DNA of 64,000 nt from Nymphaea colorata (taxonomy: Eukaryota; Streptophyta; Magnoliopsida; Nymphaeales; Nymphaeaceae): assembly GCF_008831285.2 (NCBI RefSeq), contig NC_045148.1:992001-1056000 (forward strand), read 5' to 3'. A model generated the notes under the pieces. That model ran no database searches, had not been told where the DNA came from, and was given only the letters and a program-made list of their open reading frames with translations. Positions 25,098-36,004 of the stretch are shown piece after piece. The position numbers and the translations under genes were made by a program. Every line of letters begins with the position of its first letter. Positions within the stretch are counted from its first letter, which is position 1.

Positions 25098-26789
25098 TCT
25101 GTTCTGTTTGTCCATCCATTACACTCTTCAGATGTATCCCATTGAAGTTTCTTTCAGCACTCTCTCTCTCTATCTTTCTCTCTTTCTATGTTAGCATTGA
25201 ACAAACAGAGGGAGGGACAGAATATAGTTGGGAGGGAGGAAGAGGGACAAAGGGATATTTTCAAAAATATCAAGATATTTGTGGCTAATATGAAATACAG
25301 GTTCTTAATGTTCAATATTCTCATGTCCATTTTAATTTTCCAAGGGGTGAAACATTGATTTGTAGAGTGATCTGTCCTATCCTTTTCATGCACTTTTGAC
25401 TAAATAGTAAAACAAAGAAAAAGATGCATCCAACAGTTTTCACTGAACAACTACTTTTTTCTTATTTTTAAAGATCTCACATGAGTTCTAAAAAGAATGG
25501 CTCTTCATAAAAAGAACTAATCCTATACTGTTTGGAATGCTCATAAGAACAACGATGCTGCTCCGTAAGTAGATGCATGCAGGGCCTTTATGGCACCATA
25601 GATGCCAATTCCTAACATGAATGGCTATTTACATATAGAATCCCGTATAGAATGTCTACAAGAACAAGGAAATTGCTCCATGTATAAACGGCTTGCGGTG
25701 CCTTTATGGCAACCATAGATGCAAATTCCACCGGAAAAGCTTTTTCTGGGTACCTGGTCCCTCAACATGATCTCGAGTTCTATATCTTGGTCGATTCTCC
25801 GGTTTCATGTTTTGGCTTCGAAAATTTTGCAGAAGCATGGAATCTAATTCCCTAGTCGAAGCACCCACTGTTTGAATTCAACTTTTTCTCATTTTTGTGG
25901 TATATATTACCAGAATTCCGGCAGATCTCAACTTGGCAGCCTCATCTTTTGTTCGATCGATCGGGATCGTATTCATTGGTCCTCAAAGATTTCATCAACC
26001 TCCAAAAGGTGGAGAAGCAATATCTGATTCTGTTTGGTAGAATAAGAGCCGGAGTCTCCAGAATTGCAACTGATCATGCTTCAAATGCCTCAAGCATCAC
26101 CATGCATCAGTAATCAAAACCATGCATGGAAATCGATTTAATTTCAGCCGTTTGCGAACAAGGTGCTTCTTCATCAATATAATGCCAATGGCCTCAGTTG
26201 TTTGGAATCGATCGTATTGCCAATATGTATATCACATTGCAGATGGAGTTGAAAATGCATCAATGTTGCTGAATAAAGCAGTCATTGGCAATTCACTGTT
26301 TAGTTTGAAGCATTATCAGAAATATTAACGCCATGCTTTTCAAAAAAGAGCAGGAGGAAGGGGGGAAATAAAGGTGAATTGAAAAAAAAAATGGGAAACA
26401 ATCATCATGCTTTGGAAAAAAAAATGCCAAAATGAAATGTTGTGTTTTCCCGGAAAAGTGAATATGTTCTAATTCTTTTTGGAGCCTTCTTAACATTTGA
26501 CAGACTATTTTGAATTGTTATTAATTTTTTTATAATAAAACTAGTACAAAGCTCAAGTTTCCATTTTTTGTTGATTTTTATCCTTTTTGACTTTTTAATT
26601 TTCTAAATCCTTTTCAGAAAAAAAAATTAATTAATACCCAAGAAAAAAAAATACCTATTGAACCGGAAGGACTATATATATTCATGACAATGAGTACTTC
26701 GGCTAAGCAGCAAGTTAATAACTACCTTCAGGGTCTTCGGCTGTATCAAGATCTGAGTGGGATATGATACATCCTTTAACTTGAGTGTC

Positions 26790-26882
26790 TCGATTCTACC
26801 TTTTATAGGTAAAAGAATAGCACCCGTGAGAATCAAACAAGCGACGTGTCTTTTATGTGCCCCCTGCCCAACCAAGTAACCC
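26790..26882 (-). repeat. SINE-like fragment with pol III box B-like motif
   Basis: On the minus strand 'tggttgggcaggggg' is followed about 30 nt later by 'gtttgattctcacggg', in the order and spacing of tRNA-type internal promoter boxes A and B. It does not fold into an intact tRNA cloverleaf by eye. It is best read as a tRNA-derived SINE relic; similar 'tttgattctc' motifs occur near 18285 and 50610. Confidence 0.35.
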
Positions 26883-27756
26883 CTTGAAACAATGGCAATG
26901 TTTTATCATAGAACATGAACAATCCCCTGAATTAAGAAAGCTATCTAAAATCAAATCGAAGTACTTTAAAAACTTGTGGGGGTATGTAAACTGGTAATTC
27001 GAGAAGTCATGCTCTACTAATATGCGGAAGTAAAATTCGCCGAAAACACAGTCTAAATTAATGGCATCTAAATTGTCAGCTTGGAGATGGATCGAGTGCG
27101 ATATCAATAGATGCATGTCCGGCACCGTTATGAACTTCATTATGTCTAAAGGTTCTGGCTGCACATAGCAAGGATGACGATTTTCGTATGATTGCGTGAA
27201 CTAAAGAAGCTTTAATGGCTTATCCTAGTATAAGAAGGAGATTGAGCACCTCCCAACGACTGAATCTGATGCAAAGCTATAGTAATATCCATCAACCACA
27301 GAATCTGATCAGAACTGTTGTCCTAATTATGCTTTCTCCTATCAATCTTTGGTTTAGCTCGACGCATTGAATTGGATCCTGAACTATTTCCTTTCTAGTT
27401 AAAGCAGTGAATGTATACATGGTTCTAGCTAGAGGAATTTTGATTAGAAAAGCGTCGTGTGCTTAGAAAAAGTTATTCCTAAAATCACTTGCATGTTAAA
27501 CACTATGTTCTTGTTTCATGAAATATAGTACGATTATGAAATATGTTGTCCAACAATTAAACATCATATATGATCTACTTTTCAAACATGTATGGGTTCT
27601 AGAAACATGGTTCCCGAAACACAATGTTCTTCATATTGAACAAACTTTAGTGTAGATACAGTCGAATTGTGACAAAACATAAACCATTGACCTTAGGAAC
27701 TTGTGGCAATTGTATCTAGTTTCACATCCAAACTCAGTTAGCTAGTTTCATACACT

Positions 27757-27780
27757 AGAAACCCTAAACCCTAAACCCTG
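27757..27780. repeat. Short interstitial telomere-like repeat
   Basis: Three consecutive units of the plant telomere repeat (AAACCCT, complement of TTTAGGG) occur here. Tracts this short (telo-boxes) are common in plant DNA and do not indicate a chromosome end. Confidence 0.8.
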
Positions 27781-28429
27781 GACATCTAAAAACATAAACC
27801 AAAATGAGATGGAGATCGGTTGACCCATGAAAGTAACCAATTACCTTAGGTCGTATCCACCTTGCATTCAGATTAATAATAGATTGCTTCCAATTTTTTT
27901 TTCCTTGGTATGATCAGTCTTGAGATATTCTTGTTAAAACGGATTGAATTATGCAATTATTTGCTATTTATAGGGCGTATTTTTATCAAATTCTGGTTTA
28001 AAATAACGGGATGTGGATTCAGTCAATCGGGTGCGGTATCTAAACTAAAACTACACAAGCTCGGTGTCGACCAAAGAACAAATGTCTATGACAAGACCTT
28101 CCAAGGTGAGTGCTACGTCTCACAAAGTGTAACTCTAGCTCATCCATGTTCAGTCACACCTGTCTCAAACTTTATATCTACTTTTAACTTCTGTTGAAGA
28201 GAACGGAGCCAAAAAAGAATGGTATATATAAAAACAAGTGGCATTAGACACTTATATGTCAGACTTCGAAGCGAATCATTTGAGTCCTTGATTTCAAGGG
28301 GATGGTGGACATGAAATTGTAAATATAGAAGCCCAGCTATTTTTTCAAGAATGTGAAATATCCTTCAAAAAAGACAATTTCTCTCTCATATTTGAAGGTT
28401 TTACCTATATATATATATATGTGAATGAC

Positions 28430-28687
28430 CTATGTCACAGGGATATGTCACTTCTAAGGGAGTATCCGTACCAGTATGCTGGAATGGTGGTACCGGTATG
28501 ACGATATGGCCCGATAAGTTTGGATTTGGTTTCGGGTCAGAACTAGATATAATGTAAAAAGTTTTTTTATTTATTTATGAGATTATCTACGGATTTATGA
28601 AAGAAACATTATCTTTACCAAAATTTACAAAAACGTCCTACCAATATTTTGTACCTCGATACTCGTACCCATATCATTGTGACATAG
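28430..28687. mobile_element. MITE-like element with CTATGTCACA ends
   Basis: A perfect 10-bp inverted repeat, CTATGTCACA at 28430-28439 and TGTGACATAG at 28678-28687, borders a 258-bp segment. The segment has 'gtaccagtatg' and 'gtacctcgatactcgtaccc' blocks, reminiscent of the 'tacgatac' element at 50141-50505. No clear target duplication is visible. Class is not assigned. Confidence 0.5.
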
Positions 28688-28792
28688 CATACAATAGTTA
28701 CAAAAGGGACTTATGTCAGAGCAGGCCTGAGCATTAATACCCTATCCAATCTCATCATATCAAATTTAATTAGAAAAAAATGTAACAGGCCA

Positions 28793-28872
28793 CAGAGCAA
28801 AAACGTTCGCATGGTAGGCACTGATTCTTGACTCTCATGCAGAAGTCCTGGTTCAAATCCCACCGGAGTCAT
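28793..28872 (+). repeat. tRNA-related SINE-like fragment
   Basis: The sequence contains 'ggttcaaatcc', a perfect fit to the RNA polymerase III box B consensus. About 40 nt upstream is 'catggtaggcac', which resembles a weak box A. 'ctctcatgcagaag' occupies the anticodon-arm position. The acceptor stem does not close, so this is not called a tRNA gene. Confidence 0.4.
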
Positions 28873-29203
28873 CTTGCACAAACTTGGGGGAATTGCTGCT
28901 CTCAAAACAAAAGCATATACACATCGATTGACGAAATCTGATATAGCTTCGTGATTCAGCTGGGTTATCCATCCACATCCAATCAAACAGAAAGGTTACC
29001 AAGATTCTCTGATCCAGTTGCTTCTGGCTCGACCACAAGGGTCACTTTAGATACCCTCGGCCATTGGAGTCGTTCAAGATTCTATTCTATCACCTACCAA
29101 GCCTTTTAGAAACGGGTGAATCAGATGCTTAGGTGAGGCATCTTTTTCTACTTGGTCCCGTATGGGGTTGAGATGGAGCTATCATTCATTTGTCTATTGT
29201 TAT

Positions 29204-29698
29204 TAGGGCTGCACAACAAGTCTGCTTTACTCGTTTATAAATGAGATGAGTTTTAGCTTACGAAGATACTCGAAACCATAAACGAGTCGAATTTGAGTTT
29301 TAGGAACTCGACTTGTTTATAATCAACTCGACTCAAAAACCGATATTCTATATAATATTGTTGAAACCGGTTTCACAAGTTACATGAGTTAAATGAGTTA
29401 CACGAGTTAACGCTTACACAAGTTAAATGAGTTAGTACTTATGTTAAACGAGTTAGCACCTAAGGGAATCAAATGGGTTAAACGAGTCGAATTTGAGCTC
29501 AATTTTGTATAGTCAAGTCGAGCTCGAGCTTGCTATAAGGAGCTTGAGTCGAGTTCGAGCTAAGCTCAAACTTAAATCGAGTTCAAGCCAAGCTCGAACT
29601 TAAATCGAGTTCAAGCCAAGCTCGAACTCGAGGTTTTTGAGCCGAGTCGAGCTCGAGCTGGCCAAGCTCGGGCTTGACTCGGCTAGTGTGCAGCCCTC
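29204..29698. mobile_element. Second hAT-like MITE, same family as 21286-21633
   Basis: This 495-bp element has ends TAGGGCTGCACA / TGTGCAGCCCTC, an 11-bp inverted repeat with one terminal mismatch. It is flanked by an exact 8-bp duplication ATTGTTAT at 29196-29203 and 29699-29706. The interior is rich in 'cgagtt', 'gagctcgag' and 'aagctcgaactc' motifs and is larger than the 21286 copy through internal repetition. No transposase frame is present. Confidence 0.87.
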
Positions 29699-31365
29699 AT
29701 TGTTATACACATAAGCCCTTTGAAGGAGGTGGATTTGAAGTGCTTGGCCGGAGAATAGGACACCATATTGTCTGAGCAGGGAGAGTTGGTGAGATGCTAC
29801 TCGTTTTTGTATCCCATATTTCGTTTCAATGGGAGTTTTGGGTGCTCGAATTCCCGACTCGATTATTGGTTGCTGTTCTGCTGCATGCCGATTTATGGGT
29901 TTGGAAATTAAACATAAGAAGCTACTGTTTTCCACTTTAGTTCGATTCAGACCTACTCATCAACCAAGTCCGACCATTAAATCTTACAAGAAAACAGCTC
30001 CATGATCGACCTCAAGCAACAGGATAACAGAATATTTGATTTAAGATCTTCAACTCTGCTCAATTTTAAGCAAGCAGGGGTTGATCACCGTTTGTGCCTT
30101 TAGATAAAGCACTCTCGAATCATGGTGCGTAAATCCGAGCCGTTTACATTCGCAGGCCCAATGGAAAGAAAGAGTCGATTCACCGACACGTTTGGTTGTC
30201 GACGTGGACTGCTGTTGACAGATGGACTCGTGTATGAGAACGCCCTCCCATGACGCCTCCTCCCCATTTCCGCCGGGGAGGAAAAGGGTAACAGGAGGAG
30301 GAGGACGAGGAGGAGAAACTAGTGACTGGAGGCGGAACACGAATTCCTAGAGGTTGGGGTCTCGATCGACTCGAATAACTTTTCATTCGTCTGCTACATC
30401 GTTTGGAGTTTATACTGAGATCTCTAGCTCATGGAGTAAACTGGGTGTTTTTCTTGCTTGTGTACGCTTCTGGATGATGGGTTTTCTTCAATTTTTTCGG
30501 AGTTCTGCTTTGCTTAATGTATTCCTTGTCTTGGTCATTGGGAATGGGTATGTTGATTTAGAAGGTTTTTCTGTAGAACTGAATTACGCAACTTGCTAGT
30601 AGCCAAAACCACCGGATTGTCTGCTCCGGTGGCAGTAGGCTTCTGCTTTCTTTGTAGAGTCGCCACTTTTAACATGAGAAGTCGGTTTTCATTCTGGTAT
30701 ATACTTTGTCTGATTAATAATTTGTGAGAAATTATAAGCTTTTTGCTCTTTGTCCGAGAAGATGTGGCTTTTTAATCATCATTTTTGTGGCGCTTCTGAT
30801 CAACTGTTGTTATCGTGGGAATGATTCAGTTTCGGTTTTCTCGGTTAGCCTGTCTTGTGAAGCTAGAGAATTTTTATTTAGGTAATAAAAATCAAGTCAA
30901 GGAAATTTTAATTTACTTCTATTTGTGCTTTTCCTTTTCCTGCTACGGTAACGTGTGTTTTCGGGACTGTCGGTGGTTAGCTTCTTTCCTCTTGAGAAGC
31001 ACAGAGGAATAAATAATAAATTCCCGAGGATACTAAATGATGGGCTTAGATTAGTATTGCATAAGGGTTCTGTGGTTTATTTCCTATCGTCGGTGGCTTT
31101 TTGTTAGATGAATTAGCTTACATGATCAAGCATATTAGAGGTGAAGTTGTAAAATGCAACGTTTTAGCTGCCTCATATCAAATCGGTTCAGAGAGTTGAC
31201 CTTGCTTTACCAAACTATAAGTTGTAGTAGTAGGTTTATTATTTTGTAAATTGTTGACATCAGTTTATTTTGCACGATGTGGCCCGCTGAATAGGAGAAT
31301 TACTTTAGTGTGTTGAACAGATAGGAAGAAACGTTGAAGAACAGTGGAGTTTTATAAATTTGTGG

Positions 31366-34054
31366 ATGGCGCAAGCTTCTGCAACCACTGAAGACTTTGA
31401 CTATTCCGTTGGGAAGCTTCCAGATCATTTGCTAATAGAAATTTTCACCAGACTGCCTCCTTCCCAATTTGTTGTGATATCCTGTGTTAAAAAACAGTGG
31501 GCTACTTTGCTCAAAGGAGAACCATTCTGGCAAGCTGCTCTTGTCAAGACTTGGCCTTTTGCTGGCGAAAGGAAGAGGTGGCCAGGTCCAATTTCTCAAG
31601 GCCCAAGCAGAAGGTAAAATCTCCAAAATTGATGAAATTGCCCTTCCGCTGCTATTTGGGTGCATCCATGTCCTGGGAGTTTTGGTTGCTTACACTTTCT
31701 TATATTCTTGTGCTTGGTATGTTGTATTTTTTAATTTTCGTAATTTGGACGCTATATCACTTTAGTTGCATTCCCTTTTTATTTGAGAGATGTATCAAGG
31801 CATGATTGATCCATAGGACATGCATAGAGCTTGTCTTGGCACGTACACGTAAATCTGAAATGGTTTTCTTGTGTTCTTGGAATCTAATGGACGAGCCACA
31901 TTGAGATAAGTTCTTTTTTAACATGAATTGAACATCAAAAGATAGACCTAAAGGAGCAAAGATATCTGGGCATCAATGCCCACTCTAGTACTAATAAATA
32001 TATTTTAACTTGCATGTGCAGGGTCTTATGCTTACCCATGTGAAACAACAACCGTGCTGTGTGCTTCCATTGTGTAGGTGAGATGATAATTGCATCTCCA
32101 TATAGTGAAATATGACGCTCAGTTTTTTTCAATCTATGCAGTCTATTGAGAACGTTCTACTGATGCACCGGTACAGATTATCAAGATACTTTAAAAGATT
32201 TATTTTGCTTCGCATATAATTGCTTTGAATTGCTTTGGGAACAAAAAACATATATTGGATGCAATGACACATATTGATCATTATAGTGGAACATGCTTCC
32301 TCGCGTCTACTTTTTAACTGCTGGTTATACCCTTTTACTAAATTTATTCACTCTGCTCGTTTATAGTCATAACTTACAAAATTAATAAATTTGTTCAGTC
32401 TGCTCGTTTGTAGCCTTTTGCTAAATTTGCCTTGTTATGATTGTCTTTGTGAGTTTGTTCTTGCCCTTTGGACATTTAACATGTTCTGATTGCATATTTT
32501 TCATGCATGATTGTTGTTCAAGTTTCTTTCTCCTCCTGAAGCTTCTTCTATGTCCTGTATTTCTTTCCATTAAGCACTACTATTCTTATACCTCCATTTA
32601 TAATAATGAAAAAAATGTTTTACCTTATGCATGTTGCGTTGTATTTAGAAATAAGTTCACCTTGATATTATATTTATGCAACCCCAGATTTGGATTGGCA
32701 TACTGATGTTGAACATGGTAATTCAGGCGATATGCAGCTTTGCATGTTACTAGAAATATTTTCTCAGTTAATGATGAGATTGGCGAGCTCATGGGCCACG
32801 TTTATTTGTTTCTGAAAGAGAAGCTTGAGAATGCAACAGGAACCCTACCAACCAGGATACTTCATGGAACTGTCATTGGTACAGCTGATACTGATACTTC
32901 ATTTGTGTATATTTGTTGGTGTCTTATTTGAAAGATACTGGTGTTGGTTATTTGTTTGTGAGTTTGATTGATTTTCAACAGGAAGAGAGCTAAACTGCTC
33001 AGTAGTTTAGGCAGTTGTCTGGTCTACTGCAGTCATAAATTTATGACTGGTGATCCAGCCATTTGTAAATTCCTTTTCTTGCGCATCAAATTAATCTGCA
33101 TCAGAAACTTCATGAGTTGGATGACAAAAAAGTTGCGCCGGGCAGTTTTTGAGCCATTAAAGACTTAGTGAACTTCTGAATGCAATAATTTGTTGATGCG
33201 CAGAAATCAATAAAGGTTGAAGGCAGTTTTGAGGAACCATATGAAGAGACGCATGAATGCTTTTGGATGGATATTTTCAGAATTTATGCTAAACATAGCC
33301 AGAAAAAAGTATGTGCTATATTTTTTTTTATGCATAATATTTTGCTCTCTTAGACAATTGCCTTTGGAATGAAGGATCTGGATCGAAAAGTATGATGTGC
33401 AGTTAGGTTAAGTATGTACTGCAAACATCTGCTAAACCTGGTTGAGTACATTTGCAGTTTGTCTCTTTCTTTGGAACAATTATCTCCATTTTTGCCATTT
33501 TAAGAAGGTGGTGTTCTGTAGTTTTCTCTTCATTCAAGTGCTTGTCCGTCGCCAAATTCTTTATACATTGTTTTCCCGTTGAAAACTCTTATTGCTTTCT
33601 GAACCATTTTTTTCTTCTCTTCTTTTAGGCCCAATGCATGTACAGGCGTAATCAAACTCTTTTCATGTGCAGATCAGTTTATCACCTGTGGCAAATCTAG
33701 AGATTGTGCCCATGAGCTTGCTTCACAAATATGGTTAGCTGTGATCAACAACTTGGAAGAGAATGAGCATACGTTCCAACTGCTCAAACATCTTGCCGAA
33801 AGAGCTGTGAGCATAGTCAACACTTTAATTTTCATCAACTGTGTTAAAAACATTGAGATCATGTAAGATTTTTCTTGGGTTCTCAGGCCTTTCTTCCAGA
33901 TGAGTATAGATTCTCTTCTGAGGTTCAAGGACGGATTTTCGAGAAGCTTTTCACAGATTTTCGTGATTGTTTAGTTCATGGGGAGCGAGATATTATGCTG
34001 GCCTGCGCAAGGAGCAAATTTCATCCGATTCCATGTGCATGGTTGGGCTACTAG
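31366..34054 (+). CDS. F-box protein, uncharacterised family
   Basis: Seven coding exons are proposed: 31366-31613, 32727-32878, 32982-33001, 33204-33308, 33458-33507, 33629-33806, 33887-34054. All borders are GT..AG and phases match, giving 306 residues and a TAG stop. An F-box lies at about residues 18-60 (LPDHLLIEIFTRLPP, then FW). F-box proteins are substrate adaptors of SCF ubiquitin ligases, binding SKP1 through this domain. Downstream there is no Kelch, LRR or tubby motif; segments such as HECFWMDIFRIY and PNACTGVIKLFSC look like a conserved plant F-box family I cannot name. The ATG at 31366 is the first in frame and sits six codons after a non-ATG extension. The 20-nt third exon is the least certain piece: it is needed to keep frame, and alternatives meet stops. 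The substrate is unknown. Confidence 0.8.
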
Positions 34055-36004
34055 CAGCTCCTCCACTTCAACGATGCCATGTGCAGGTCCGGGCACCGAA
34101 AGACCATTTGGAAGCTGTGCACGGGTCTCCGGAGATACATATGCGTCCTTTCATATTTTTTGTGCTTTTACAGGTGATGCGGCAAGGGAAGCTTCTTTGA
34201 TCTACCACCGAATGGGAACATGAGATGTATCCTCTCGACTGCCTCCAAAATCTTCCCTTGTTTTGTCAAATAGACGTCCGGATACAGTCTTGCTCATATT
34301 CTGTGATAACTATATATTTAGAAACTCTGTTACGTGTAGATACGCAATGTGTAGATATCCTCCATAGAATTCAGCGTCATGTCATCTGTATTTGCTCATA
34401 GTGATTCAGCTTTACTTGTGGCAACATGTACATTGACTTGGAAAACTTGATTCAGTATGCAGCTAATGAGACTGAGACAGGACTTGCTCTATCCAGTCAC
34501 TACCATGGACGAGCACAGGTCAGTCCTACTCAGCCTGCAGGGTGGCTCCTAAGCCTGTCATGGTCCCCATGGCCTTAGCCCATTATATGCTGGATTCAGT
34601 TTCTACGCCAGCCGTTTCCTTCTCAGTTATGGAAAGAAAAAGGGTAGTCACTTTATGCTGGTTGTTGGGTTTTAAGTTCTTCTGTCCTGTGTTCAGGCCA
34701 TTTTAAATGACATGGCACATCAGATCTGTCCTCCCTATTACATTCATCTGGATGTGACATCAGAAGGGTATCTTTTTTAGTGCAGATTTCATCACTGTTA
34801 GGTTGCAGGAGATAAATTTCATCGTTTCATTAGTTTACAGTGGATGACAGGGTGCCACCAAACTCATCGTGCTTTGCAGTCTGATCATTAAAGACCACCT
34901 TTAATCGGACTTCGCGACCTCCTGCGCTTATATAATGCCAAATTCCGTGCTATTGAAGTTCCAAGAAGCGGCACGAACAGAGGTCTTAAATTTTTATGGT
35001 TGCTACTTAAAGCTACTTTAGTCTTGGTCGGCCATGTCTCCGGTCAGGTTGTGGGGTCTATGCTCCGGTTGGTAAAAGCCTGGAGTACGTAACAGAAGAA
35101 TATGGGTTTCCATTGTAGGATTAAACATTAGGAATTTGCAGCCCGAATCCACTTACTGCAGATGCTGCCCATGTAACACGGATGCCTCGTTGTGGAACAC
35201 ATTGCTGGAGGCAAAAATTAGAATGACAGACTGGAGCAGCAGTATAATGAACACATGTACATGTCTGCTCACGTGTGAGAGAGAAAGAGAGCACCGATAA
35301 AATGCATTTACGGTGATGAGCTATCACCAAGATAAAATGATACGTCAACGGGAAAAAAGCTAGTCGAGTCAACTGCAAACGGTGGGCACTGCACCAAAGC
35401 CTACGTCCCAAAGTAGGCCAAGCAGGCCCTCAACCTCAAGGGGCAGGAGGTAGAAAATAGGCTTTAGCTTCTCGGGCATAACATCACACCCCCCCAAGAT
35501 AAACACACACACAAAACAGAGAGTATAGAAAAGGATGAAAGGAACCATGAAAGCGACCAATGCCAAAGGCCAAGGTAACATCGCTCTTTAGCAGCAGGCA
35601 GCAGATAGAAGAGAAGGCTGGCGTCCCTAAAAATGTGTGTGTGAGAAAGAGAGAGAGAGATTCTATCAACTGGCCTGATAAGAAAAACATTACTAGTGAC
35701 CAGTATTCAGCTTTTTGTTTTTTGCTGACCACAGTGCGAATCAGCTAGACAGGGTAGGCAGTGAGATTCATAAATTACAGAATATAGGTAAATACAGCTC
35801 TATTCTGATCCAAATTAGCACCTTCCTAAGAGATGATTTGAGCAAGGTAGTTTAGAATAATCCAACCACCAGGTTCAATACACGTAACTGTTCGCAATAC
35901 AGTCATTAAACCCAAGTACCCAACTTTATACTTAGCCACCAATACAGACGTCGAGCTAAATCTGCCACCAGAGACCAGGAAAAAGCCCATTCTAGTAGCT
36001 GGAA
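34055..36004. other. Convergent intergenic region between F-box and DUF1666 genes
   Basis: About 1.95 kb lies between the two stop codons, so it must hold both 3' UTRs. No further gene, inverted repeat or microsatellite of note was seen, apart from short GA runs near 35277 and 35645. Confidence 0.5.

Larger units (their letters stand above)
16676..31365. other. Large gene-free region with MITEs, SINE-like fragments and SSRs
   Basis: No protein-coding gene is recognised in 14.7 kb. The left part (16.7-19 kb) should contain the promoter and perhaps a 5'-UTR exon of the heavy-metal ATPase. The middle holds hAT-type MITEs (21286-21633, 23952-24130, a partial one near 20193), TA and TC/AC microsatellites, and SINE-like fragments near 18250, 26830 and 28830. 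The right part holds a third hAT MITE (29204-29698) and the F-box promoter and leader (about 30.0-31.36 kb). Open frames here are short and lack family resemblance. Confidence 0.55.

Noticed and set aside
27757-27780. Telomere or ancient chromosome fusion point
   Set aside because: Only three repeat units; short telo-boxes are frequent in plant DNA.
28793-28872. Candidate tRNA gene
   Set aside because: Box B is perfect, but the acceptor and D stems do not form, so it is kept only as a SINE-like fragment.
33673-33733. Alternative F-box exon reading ISLSPVANLEIV
   Set aside because: That frame reaches a stop and does not join the next exon; the frame through PNACTGVIKLFSC joins both sides in phase.
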